From contig CALMJI010000017.1 of the NCBI GenBank assembly GCA_937864235.1, positions 1-41,982 on the forward strand: a stretch of DNA of 41,982 nucleotides. Direction: 5' to 3'. This DNA comes from an uncultured bacterium. Its GTDB lineage: Bacteria > Patescibacteriota > Minisyncoccia > SW-4-49-11. Position numbers and translations under genes: made by a program. The notes below the pieces were generated by a model, which saw nothing but the letters and a program-made list of their open reading frames with translations, was not told the DNA's origin and did no database searches. Position 1 is the first letter of the stretch. Each line of letters begins with the position of its first letter. Positions 1 to 8,408 of the stretch are shown here, piece after piece.

Positions 1-66
1 TCCCCCTCCTAAACCCAAAAGTATAGGAGGGACTTAAAGCCTCCTAAGGGAGACAAAAAATCAAAT

Positions 67-1194
67 TTACCCTATCTCTATATTCAGAGAATATTCTCCC
101 TGTGATCCTAATGTCACAATACCAGATAATTCCAAAATTGACAAAATAGCCATGATGTCCATCACTTCCTGTTGAGTCAGCTCGGCTAATTGTTCTATTT
201 TGAGTGGGGTTTGGATGAGATGTTGTAGTATATCTCGCTGTTCTGGCTCAAATTGGCTCAAATCTAATTGTCTACGGATTATTTCCAAATCAAAGACATT
301 GAGTATATCCTCAGCTTTAGTCACAATATAAGCCCCTTGTTTGATAAGCTGATTTGTTCCTTCACTATTTTTGACATCTATATTCCCAGGAATAGCAAAG
401 ACATCTCGGTTTTGCTCCAAAGCATATTGAACTGTAGTCATTGTACCACTTTTTATAGGAGCTTCTATTACCAATATCCCTCTGGCTATACCACTGACTA
501 TACGATTTCTCAAAACGAAATTCTCTCGCCTCGGTTTGCTCTTGGGAGGAAATTCACTAATCAAAGCTCCCCCACTAGCAATAATTGCATTGGCCAAAGC
601 CTGATTAGTTTTGGGATATAAAGCCTCTGGAGATATTCCTCCACCTAACACAGCAATGGTTTTACTTTTCCCATCCATACAACCCCGATGAGCTATACTA
701 TCTATCCCCAGAGCCAGACCACTAATAATTGGAATTCCGGCCTCTGATAACTCTCGACTCAATTTCTCAGCAATTCTTGCTCCATACGGAGTATATTTGC
801 GAGTACCGACTATAGCCAAAGCATTTTCAAGTCCACTAATATCTCCTTTGACATACAAAATTGTCGGCGGAGTAGCAATTTCCAATAAAGCCTTTGGATA
901 ACTCTCATCTTGTCTAGTCAAAACTTGAATATTAGATTGGCTAATATAATCCAACTCCTGCTCCAAGAATTTAGCTCGATTCAGTTTACTAAAATCCTGA
1001 TACCAATCCAATTTGACCCTATTCCCAAGAACAGTCTCGAACTCTGCTAGACTACCTGTAAGCCAAAGCCTATGAGCACCAGCTTGTTGAATTTTAGCCA
1101 AAGACTTAGGACCAATTTGAGGCAGAGTATTGAAGCAATGTAGGCTCAGAGTGTCTTTGTCCATTATTTTAATCTTATTGATATTGATTCTCAT
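67..1194 (-). CDS. dprA: DNA-processing protein DprA (Smf family)
   Basis: 375 aa ORF with Rossmann-type motifs typical of DprA: VGTRKYTPYG, SGLALGIDSIAHRG, VLGGG, SEFPP, FVLRNRIVSG, GTMTTVQYALEQNRDVFAIPG. Confidence 0.95.
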   Translation of the reverse strand: MRININKIKIMDKDTLSLHCFNTLPQIGPKSLAKIQQAGAHRLWLTGSLAEFETVLGNRVKLDWYQDFSKLNRAKFLEQELDYISQSNIQVLTRQDESYPKALLEIATPPTILYVKGDISGLENALAIVGTRKYTPYGARIAEKLSRELSEAGIPIISGLALGIDSIAHRGCMDGKSKTIAVLGGGISPEALYPKTNQALANAIIASGGALISEFPPKSKPRRENFVLRNRIVSGIARGILVIEAPIKSGTMTTVQYALEQNRDVFAIPGNIDVKNSEGTNQLIKQGAYIVTKAEDILNVFDLEIIRRQLDLSQFEPEQRDILQHLIQTPLKIEQLAELTQQEVMDIMAILSILELSGIVTLGSQGEYSLNIEIG

Positions 1195-1228
1195 ATATAT
1201 TATACTATTTTAATTATAGAATTGATAT

Positions 1229-2203
1229 ATGCAATTAGATTTAGAAGACCAAATATTAGAGGCGAGTAAAATTATACAAAAAGGAGGCTTAGTAGCCTTC
1301 CCTACCGAGACCGTTTATGGATTAGGGGCTAATGCTTTTGACCCTGAGGCTATTGCTAAAATTTTTAAGCTCAAAAATCGCCCAGCCGATAATCCCCTAA
1401 TTGTCCATATTAGCTCACTTGAGATGTTACCCAAATTAGTAAATAATATATCCGAGACTAATCAGAAGTTAATAGATAATTTTTGGCCTGGACCTCTAGC
1501 AATTGTATTCCCCAAATCTCAACTTGTCCCAGATATAGTCACAGCCGGCCTCAATACAGTAGTTATAAGATTTCCTAACAATCCAATTGCCCAACAATTG
1601 ATTGCTAAATGTGGAGCACCCCTAGCAGCCCCCTCAGTTAACCCCTCTGGCAAACCAAGCTCTACCAACCCTCAGCATATCCGAGATTATTTTGAGAATC
1701 AGATATTTGTAGTAGAGGGAGAGCCCAGTGAAATTGGACTAGAATCCACCGTTATCAATGCACTAGAGCCAACTCCAATAATTCTAAGACAAGGAGCCAT
1801 CACCCAAGAGCAAATTAAAGAAGTTCTAGGAAAAGAAGTAGAAGTAGCTCAAAAACAAACCAAAGTCCAATCCCCTGGGATGAAATACAGACATTATGCC
1901 CCAGAAGCCAAATTAGAATTAATCCCTTTGGGAGAGAATATCCTAGATAAAATAGAATTGTATATAAAGCAAAATCTAAAAGTTGGAGCCCTAGTCTCTA
2001 GTGAAATATACAATACCCTGCCTAATGCAGTCATTGCTTTTGATCTAGGGTCAAAAGAGAATTATAAGGATATATCAGCCAATCTTTATGCTGGACTACA
2101 TTATTTTGACTCCCAAAAAGTAGATATAATCCTATCAGAGAGCTTCCAACATCAAGGTTTAGGACTTGCTATTATGGACAGATTACAGCGAGCCGCTGAG
2201 TAA
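1229..2203 (+). CDS. L-threonylcarbamoyladenylate synthase (Sua5/YciO/YrdC family)
   Basis: N-terminal GGLVAFPTETVYGLGANA, LKNRPADNPLIVHI, GLESTVI; C-terminal Sua5 domain with SPGMKYRHYAPEA. Confidence 0.94.
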   Translation: MQLDLEDQILEASKIIQKGGLVAFPTETVYGLGANAFDPEAIAKIFKLKNRPADNPLIVHISSLEMLPKLVNNISETNQKLIDNFWPGPLAIVFPKSQLVPDIVTAGLNTVVIRFPNNPIAQQLIAKCGAPLAAPSVNPSGKPSSTNPQHIRDYFENQIFVVEGEPSEIGLESTVINALEPTPIILRQGAITQEQIKEVLGKEVEVAQKQTKVQSPGMKYRHYAPEAKLELIPLGENILDKIELYIKQNLKVGALVSSEIYNTLPNAVIAFDLGSKENYKDISANLYAGLHYFDSQKVDIILSESFQHQGLGLAIMDRLQRAAE

Positions 2204-2213
2204 ATTTGATACC

Positions 2214-2383
2214 TTTCGTAGGGGCGACCTTTCAGTCGCCTGTACTTTGGTGTTTTGTCCCTCGCTGGCGAGGGGGTACCACGAAGTGGTGGGTGTGGAC
2301 TGAGCTTTGCAACTTTGAGCTTATGTCCTCCTTTGGAGGATATAAAACAAAATACAGGCGATTGAGAGGTCGGCCCTACGAAA
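2214..2383. repeat. MITE-like intergenic repeat, family A, with ~31-bp imperfect terminal inverted repeats
   Basis: Left end tttcgtaggggcgacctttcagtcgcctgta (2214-2244) matches the reverse complement of tacaggcgattgagaggtcggccctacgaaa (2353-2383) with about 3 mismatches; related termini recur at 3570-3597 and 41567-41709. Confidence 0.8.
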
Positions 2384-2399
2384 TACAGTAAAGCTTCTG

Positions 2400-3356
2400 C
2401 TAAGAGGATAGCATCATACTTACTAGATCTATCATTTTTTGTTTGTCTTTGGGATTGCTGGTGGATATGAGGAGGGTGATGGCGGTTAGGGCTTCTGGGG
2501 TTATTTTGTGGTGAAATGGAAGTTTTGCTTTTTGTAAAAACCAAATAAAAGTAAAAGCTCCGGTTCTTTTATTTCCGTCATTGAATGGATGATTTTTGAC
2601 TATAAAATATAATAGATTAGAGGCTTTAGCTTCTATGCTGGGATAGACATCTTGTCCAAAAGCTGTCTGAAATATATTACCGAATATTCCTGATAGGCTA
2701 CCATTCTCTTTCTCTTATGCAAAGAGTTCATTAGCTTCTCCCCTACTTTGTAATTCTTGTTTGAATATTTCTATATCTTTGTAGAGTTGTTCAGATTCTA
2801 ACTGTATATTTTGGGAGGTGGTTTTATGATGAGCTAATTGGTCTTTATCAAAAGCATCGAGTGAAAACCAAGTGCTACTGAATACTTTGACGAGTTCCAA
2901 GACTGCATTGGAGTTTAGTTTGTTTTGAGAAATTTTCTGTATATCTGATAGTGCATTTTGGAATAGGTTGTAATTGTTTTGTAGAACTTTTTTGTTGATG
3001 GTGTAGCCTTGAACTAAATATTCTCTGAGAGTTTGGGTTGCCCACTTTCTAAAATCAATAGCTACCTTAGAATTAGTTCTATATCCAACAGATAAAATTA
3101 CATCTAAAGAGTAAAAAGCGACCGGTTTATCTGAATTTGCAATATGCATTTTTTGCATATTACTTTTTTGGTCAACTTCTCCGTCTTTAAATATATTTCT
3201 AATATGTCTTGAAATTACTGATTGATCTACATCAAAAAGCTTTACTATTTGAGCCTGATTTGCCCATACTGTTTCCTTACTCAAATCTCCTTTGAGTTCT
3301 ATAGCTCCATTTGGGGCTTGATAGATTATTGTTTTGGATAAATTCTGCTTTTTCAT
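2400..3356 (-). pseudogene. RhuM family protein with C-terminal Fic/Doc domain, interrupted by an in-frame TAA
   Basis: ORF 2715-3356 (RhuM-like N-terminal part) stops at TAA (2715-2717). Translation continues in the same frame as EKENGSLSGIFGNIFQTAFGQDVYPSIEAKASNLLYFIVKNHPFNDGNKRTGAFTFIWFLQKAKLPFHHKITPEALTAITLLISTSNPKDKQKMIDLVSMMLSS, ending at TAG (2400-2402). HPFNDGNKRTGA is the Fic/Doc core motif. Confidence 0.85.
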
Positions 3357-3424
3357 ATTTTAATTTATTTATATAATGATATTATAGCATAGAAGTATAT
3401 AATTATATATTATATATGGTGAAT

Positions 3425-3600
3425 TATGGATTAACTTCAATCCACCCTCCCCCTACGGGTACTCCCTCCAAAGGGAGACAAAAATACATAAGTTCAATCT
3501 ACGCCCGTAGCAATATCCTCCTCCGGCACTCCGTGCCACCTCCTCCAAAGGAGGACAGAAAAACAAATATAGGCGACTGAGAGGTCGACATTACGGTAAA
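3425..3600. repeat. Composite intergenic repeat (family B arms plus a family A terminus)
   Basis: Contains aatccaccctccccctacgggtactccctccaaagggagacaaaaata (as at 18895-18928), cctccggcactccgtgccacctcctccaaaggaggacag (inverse of the 18808-18872 arm) and taggcgactgagaggtcgacattacg (family A terminus). Confidence 0.7.
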
Positions 3601-3681
3601 CAATGAGGTGACAAAACTTTCCTCCAAATACCAACTATTGCCAGATTATGCTATAATATTAAATATTAAAATATAACTTTT

Positions 3682-4464
3682 ATGATTCAAAATCTTCCCC
3701 TACATAGCAGATGGAGTCTTCTCTTAAAAACAATTCCTTTTATTATAATTATTCTGATTGTAAAATATTTAATTGATTTTTTTAATTATGATATTTTACA
3801 GTTTAGTGCTTTATTTACTGCTATTATTTCGGCTAATATTTTTTTGATTAGCTTTTTGATTTCAGGAGTTTTATCAGATTATAAAGAAAGTGAGAAAATT
3901 CCCTCAGATATGGCGTCAGCTATTATATCATTGGCTGATGAAGGTTTTATTGTGTTACAAAACAAAGAACAAGAGAAAGAAGCACGTGAATACCTTGCAC
4001 ATATCCAATTACTAAACATAACCTATATTGACTGGTTTCATCAGAAAACAAGCACTATGAATGTTATGGAGGAGCTTAGTAAACTTAATAAATATTTTCA
4101 TACACTATCTCCTCTCATATCTCCGCCTTCTCTAACTCGATTAAAACAAGAACAGAATACTTTGAGAAAATTACTAAATCGTGCTGATACTATTAGAGAG
4201 ACTTCTTTCTTGGGTACTGGGTATGCTATTGTAGAGACTATTAGTTTTATATTGATTGCTACTATGTTATTTATTGGATTTAATCCAATTTATGAAGGCA
4301 TTATTTTCACAGCTTTTGTGAGTTTGATTCTAATTTATATGATATTTTTTATCAAAGACTTAGATAATCCTTTTGGCTATTCGCAAGATGAGATTCTTAC
4401 TGAGGAAGTATCTTTGAGACCATTGATTGAAAACAAAAATATTCTCAAAAAATATTTAGACTAA
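3682..4464 (+). CDS. Uncharacterised multi-pass membrane protein
   Basis: 260 aa with four hydrophobic segments in two pairs (N-terminal and C-terminal) around a soluble middle; layout resembles bestrophin-like/DUF4239 proteins, not confirmed. Confidence 0.6.
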   Translation: MIQNLPLHSRWSLLLKTIPFIIIILIVKYLIDFFNYDILQFSALFTAIISANIFLISFLISGVLSDYKESEKIPSDMASAIISLADEGFIVLQNKEQEKEAREYLAHIQLLNITYIDWFHQKTSTMNVMEELSKLNKYFHTLSPLISPPSLTRLKQEQNTLRKLLNRADTIRETSFLGTGYAIVETISFILIATMLFIGFNPIYEGIIFTAFVSLILIYMIFFIKDLDNPFGYSQDEILTEEVSLRPLIENKNILKKYLD

Positions 4465-4466
4465 CT

Positions 4467-5117
4467 CTATTTTATAATATTTTTACAAAAGGTAACTCGA
4501 TGTATATCGGATAACCCATATTGTTGGATAGCTTCCATATGTGACTTAGTACCATAGCCTTTATGTTTAGCAAAATCATAATTGGGGTACTGTGTGTGGT
4601 ACACAGTCATTAGATTATCTCGATGCACTTTGGCATAAATTGAGGCTAGAGCGATACTAAGATGCTTATTATCCCCTTTTATTACTGCCTTATGTGGGTA
4701 TTCTATACCTGTTGGGACGGTATTACCATCTATGATGACTCCAATTTTTGACTCTAATGGTAGCTGTAAAAGACAGTTGTCCAAAGCTTCTAACCAAGCT
4801 AATTTACTGGCTTCCAATATATTAATTGTATCAATTGTATTGGCTGATATCACTCCTAAACCAATTGTATATTTATCTTTAATTGCATCATATATGGCTT
4901 GCCTTCTGGCTGGGGTGACTTTTTTGGAGTCTTTGGTATATTTGAGTGGAGCTTCTTGCCAAATTGAATTAGACAAAATATCAGCTGAAATTGCAATTGC
5001 TGTTGCTATTACTGGTCCAGCCAGAGTACCTCTACCCGCCTCATCAATTCCAATAATATAATCCAGATCCCATTTTGTAATATAGTCCCTATCTCCTGCC
5101 TGTAGAATGGCTATCAT
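4467..5117 (-). CDS. rnhB: Ribonuclease HII
   Basis: IIGIDEAGRGTLAGPVIATA, DSKKVTPARR, IIDGN, KGDNKHLSIALASIYAKVHRD, HKGYGTKSHMEAI. Confidence 0.96.
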   Translation of the reverse strand: MIAILQAGDRDYITKWDLDYIIGIDEAGRGTLAGPVIATAIAISADILSNSIWQEAPLKYTKDSKKVTPARRQAIYDAIKDKYTIGLGVISANTIDTINILEASKLAWLEALDNCLLQLPLESKIGVIIDGNTVPTGIEYPHKAVIKGDNKHLSIALASIYAKVHRDNLMTVYHTQYPNYDFAKHKGYGTKSHMEAIQQYGLSDIHRVTFCKNIIK

Positions 5118-5118
5118 A

Positions 5119-5616
5119 TTAGAGTACTTTTAACTCAATAAAGGCTTGTTTATAAATATCTATTGCTTGTTTGGCCTTATTATCTGTCAAAACAAATTCT
5201 GTGGTATGTACGAGATGATTTCTCAGTTTATGCACTTTCCAAACATTATCTATACTAGGTAATTGTGAGACTGGGATTGCTTTGAGCCTCTCTCCCATAG
5301 TAGCACCTGGAATAGTTAACTTTTTTAAGACTGTATCTAAAAGTTTATCTGCTTCTATAACTGCTAATTTGTGATTAGCCTCATCATTTGCTTCTAGTCT
5401 TTTGAGAATATTTTCCCATTCTTGAGTCACTTTGAGACTATGTTCAGTATCTACTTCTGGTATTTTACGAAAACCTATAAAGACATTATATATTTTCTTT
5501 TGCCAAAAATCTGTTTTAATCGCAAGATAAATTATTAGCACAAACATTATCCAAGAAGCAATTCCTGCAATTATTTGTACCAATAAAAAGATATTATTAA
5601 TTATTGAATTTATCAT
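5119..5616 (-). CDS. Membrane-anchored protein with a HEPN-like RX4H segment
   Basis: N-terminal TM helix, then helical domain with VWKVHKLRNHLVHTTEFVLT (R-N-H-L-V-H fits RX4H) and KAKQAIDIYKQAFIEL; overlaps the 3' end of gatA by 20 nt. Confidence 0.55.
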   Translation of the reverse strand: MINSIINNIFLLVQIIAGIASWIMFVLIIYLAIKTDFWQKKIYNVFIGFRKIPEVDTEHSLKVTQEWENILKRLEANDEANHKLAVIEADKLLDTVLKKLTIPGATMGERLKAIPVSQLPSIDNVWKVHKLRNHLVHTTEFVLTDNKAKQAIDIYKQAFIELKVL

Positions 5617-7048
5617 ATCTAATATTATCTATAGCTTGGGCTAAAGTTAACAATTTTTGTTCTTCGAAATGATTGGTCATTAACTGAAATCCAATTGGTA
5701 GTCCGGAGTTGGATAGAGTAGGCACAGAAATTCCTGGTATTCCTGCTAAATTGGTAGCTACTGTAAATATATCCTCCAAATACATAGAAACTGGATCATT
5801 AACCTTCTCTCCAATATTGAAGGCTGTATGAGGGCTGGTTGGAGTAATAATCGCATCTACCTCTGCAAAGACATTGGTAAAGTCTTTTCTTATCATATCT
5901 TGCACTTGTTTTGCCTTACCATAATAAGAGGAATAATATCCACTAGACAATACATAAGTTCCTAACATTATTCTTCTTAGCGGTTCATTACCAAAGCCTT
6001 TAGCTCGGCTAGCTCGGTACACTTCTTGCAAATCTTGGGAATTTTGTAATTCGGATAATCCATATCTAATTCCATCAAAACGAGCAAGATTCGTACTGAC
6101 CTCGGCTGGCATAATAATATAATAGGTAGGTACAGCATATTCAGTATGTGGTAGACTTACCTCGACAAATTCTACTCCTAGAGTTTTATAGACCTCTATC
6201 ACCTCATCTATTGCCTTTCTAACATCCGCATCTATTCCATCTATAAAATATTCTTTTGGAATACCAACTCTCATCCCTTTGACATTAGCCTGACGAATAC
6301 TCTCAATATCTAATAATTGACTTGTTTCTAATTGAGCGGAGGTGGCATCCATTTCATCCCTACCTTCTATTGTCTGTAGAATATGAGCTGTGTCAATAAC
6401 TCTATGGGCAAATGGTCCGATTTGGTCTAGTGATGATGCCATCGCAATTAGACCGAATCTAGAAACTCTACCATAAGTTGGCTTCAGTCCCACTATTCCA
6501 GTCAATGACGCTGGTTGGCGGATTGAGCCTCCTGTATCTGAGCCAATTGAAATTAATGCCATATCTCCTGCAACACTAGCGGCAGATCCTCCTGAAGAAC
6601 CTCCTGGAACTCTATTAGTATCAGCTGGGTTGCGAGTAGCTCCAAAAGCTGAGTTTTCGGTAGAGGCTCCCATAGCAAATTCGTCTAAATTTGTTTTTCC
6701 CAAAAATATAGCTCCGGCTTCTTTTAGCTTTTTGATTACCGTAGCATCATAAGTAGCGGTATAATCTTCTAGCATTCGAGATGAAGCAGTGGCTTTATGT
6801 CCTTCAATTAAAATTGCATCTTTGACTGAAATAGGAATACCCTCAAGCAAGCCTAGCTTTTCTCCTCGAGCTAGTTTGGCATCTAATTTTTCAGCCTGAG
6901 ACAGAGCTTCAGTATTAAAAACTTCAGTATAGGAGTTTATTTCTGTATCTTTAGAATTAATAGTAGCTAGAGTATCCTCTACTACTTTCTTGACTGTTGT
7001 ACTAGAGTTATTATATGATTGGTTAAGTTGTTCGATAGATGGCAACAT
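5597..7048 (-). CDS. gatA: Asp-tRNA(Asn)/Glu-tRNA(Gln) amidotransferase subunit A
   Basis: Amidase signature: GIPISVKDAI, GGSSGGSAASVAGDMALISIGSDTGGSIRQPASLTGIVGLKPTYGRVSR. Confidence 0.97.
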   Translation of the reverse strand: MLPSIEQLNQSYNNSSTTVKKVVEDTLATINSKDTEINSYTEVFNTEALSQAEKLDAKLARGEKLGLLEGIPISVKDAILIEGHKATASSRMLEDYTATYDATVIKKLKEAGAIFLGKTNLDEFAMGASTENSAFGATRNPADTNRVPGGSSGGSAASVAGDMALISIGSDTGGSIRQPASLTGIVGLKPTYGRVSRFGLIAMASSLDQIGPFAHRVIDTAHILQTIEGRDEMDATSAQLETSQLLDIESIRQANVKGMRVGIPKEYFIDGIDADVRKAIDEVIEVYKTLGVEFVEVSLPHTEYAVPTYYIIMPAEVSTNLARFDGIRYGLSELQNSQDLQEVYRASRAKGFGNEPLRRIMLGTYVLSSGYYSSYYGKAKQVQDMIRKDFTNVFAEVDAIITPTSPHTAFNIGEKVNDPVSMYLEDIFTVATNLAGIPGISVPTLSNSGLPIGFQLMTNHFEEQKLLTLAQAIDNIRYDKFNN

Positions 7049-7049
7049 A

Positions 7050-7340
7050 TTATTTTTTCAAAACCGATTTAACTACCAGATACCCCTCTTCTACTAATGG
7101 CATTTCTTGTATGATATTCTGTTTGATATTCTGGCTAAATCTTGGATTATTATCTAGAGCCAAATCTTGTCGCAAGGTTTGAGTATGATAAGTCGGAATA
7201 GTCTGTGACTGTAAATCTAAACTTGTAAGAGTATTTACATAATCCAATATACTACCAAAATCTTGGTTTAGCATTTCATTTCTCTCTGATGATAGATTAA
7301 TATGTGCTAATTTAGCAATATCTTGTACATTATAATTCAT
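7050..7340 (-). CDS. gatC: Asp-tRNA(Asn)/Glu-tRNA(Gln) amidotransferase subunit C
   Basis: Small 96 aa protein directly 5' of gatA; DIAKLAHINLSSERNEML..DFGSILDYVNTLTSLD. Confidence 0.9.
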   Translation of the reverse strand: MNYNVQDIAKLAHINLSSERNEMLNQDFGSILDYVNTLTSLDLQSQTIPTYHTQTLRQDLALDNNPRFSQNIKQNIIQEMPLVEEGYLVVKSVLKK

Positions 7341-7343
7341 ATT

Positions 7344-8405
7344 TTAATCTTTCATTAATAGCTTGAATTCTTCTACCATATCTACAGGAGTTGGGTCAAT
7401 TCCATAGGCAAGAGCCAGATAATAAGCAGTCCAATCTCCAATCAAAGTCATAGCTACCACATTAGCTAACTTATTTCCAAAGTCAGGTACTAATATTTTG
7501 CTAACTGCCAATCCCCTACTTTCAAATAATTGCTGTAATTTTTCAAATCTCTTGATATTTCGAGAAGTTTCCACTTCATTTTGCAATAATATAAATTGAA
7601 AATTAGCCTGTGGATTAGTAAAGCCAACCATTTCATTGTGGTTAAGCTCTGGTACATAATTCCAGAAACAAGGGGTCTTGGCATTTTCATTGATTTTAAT
7701 TTTCCATAGATGGGCGGATAATTTATAATCACAAGTTGCATATATAACTGGAGTTTTTCCCTTGATCAACTCAGCTAATACTTGTCCCTGAGATTCAAAG
7801 TCTGATGGTTTTACTTGACTGAGTAAATTCACTACTTTTTCTCTAGCTTCAGCTGATAAAATTCCAAATTGAATTAATACTTCAATAATAGCTTTGAGAA
7901 TATAGAGAGTAGCATATCGTGGTTGGAAATCTGGATTAGGATTAGGGATTACAACATAAGGTTTACCTAGCTCTCGAGCTCGTTCAATCAGAGCTCCTCC
8001 TGCTGCCATAGCAATTATTACTCTACCCTCTGCAACCGCATTCTCATAGGCTGATAAAGTCTCCTCTGTATTACCAGAATAACTAATCGCAAACATTATA
8101 GATGAATCTGTGATATATCTAGATTTACCGTAATCTCTGTGAATATAAACTGGCAATACTACACCATTTTCTGAATATTGATGTAAAGTCTCGGATAGTA
8201 ATTCAGCTGGAAGGGCTGAACCTCCCATTCCATTAATTATAATGTTATCAAACTTATAGTCTATGGAGCTAGGTATATTCTCAATTGTATATTGATGTTG
8301 AATTTGATCTACAGCTTCTAGAATTACTTGCCTTAAATTATATTTATCCAGTGTATTATTCATAATTATATATTTCTTATTATCCTTATTTAGTATAGCA
8401 CACAA
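7344..8405 (-). CDS. Bifunctional phosphoglucose/phosphomannose isomerase
   Basis: NIIINGMGGSALPAELL, SYSGNTEETLSAYENA, PELNHNEMVGF, C-terminal GDWTAYYLALAYGIDPTPVDMVEEFK. True start may be the internal ATG at 8361-8363 (MNNTLDKYN). Confidence 0.92.
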   Translation of the reverse strand: MCAILNKDNKKYIIMNNTLDKYNLRQVILEAVDQIQHQYTIENIPSSIDYKFDNIIINGMGGSALPAELLSETLHQYSENGVVLPVYIHRDYGKSRYITDSSIMFAISYSGNTEETLSAYENAVAEGRVIIAMAAGGALIERARELGKPYVVIPNPNPDFQPRYATLYILKAIIEVLIQFGILSAEAREKVVNLLSQVKPSDFESQGQVLAELIKGKTPVIYATCDYKLSAHLWKIKINENAKTPCFWNYVPELNHNEMVGFTNPQANFQFILLQNEVETSRNIKRFEKLQQLFESRGLAVSKILVPDFGNKLANVVAMTLIGDWTAYYLALAYGIDPTPVDMVEEFKLLMKD

Positions 8406-8408
8406 TTT

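Noticed and set aside
268-621. Plus-strand ORF of 117 aa
   Set aside because: Antisense to dprA with no recognisable domain.
2206-2391. Plus-strand ORF of 61 aa
   Set aside because: Lies almost entirely within the family A repeat; translation of repeat arms.
2152-2544. Minus-strand ORF of 130 aa
   Set aside because: Spans the sua5 3' end, a MITE-like repeat and, in another frame, the Fic/Doc coding region; composition is repeat-derived.
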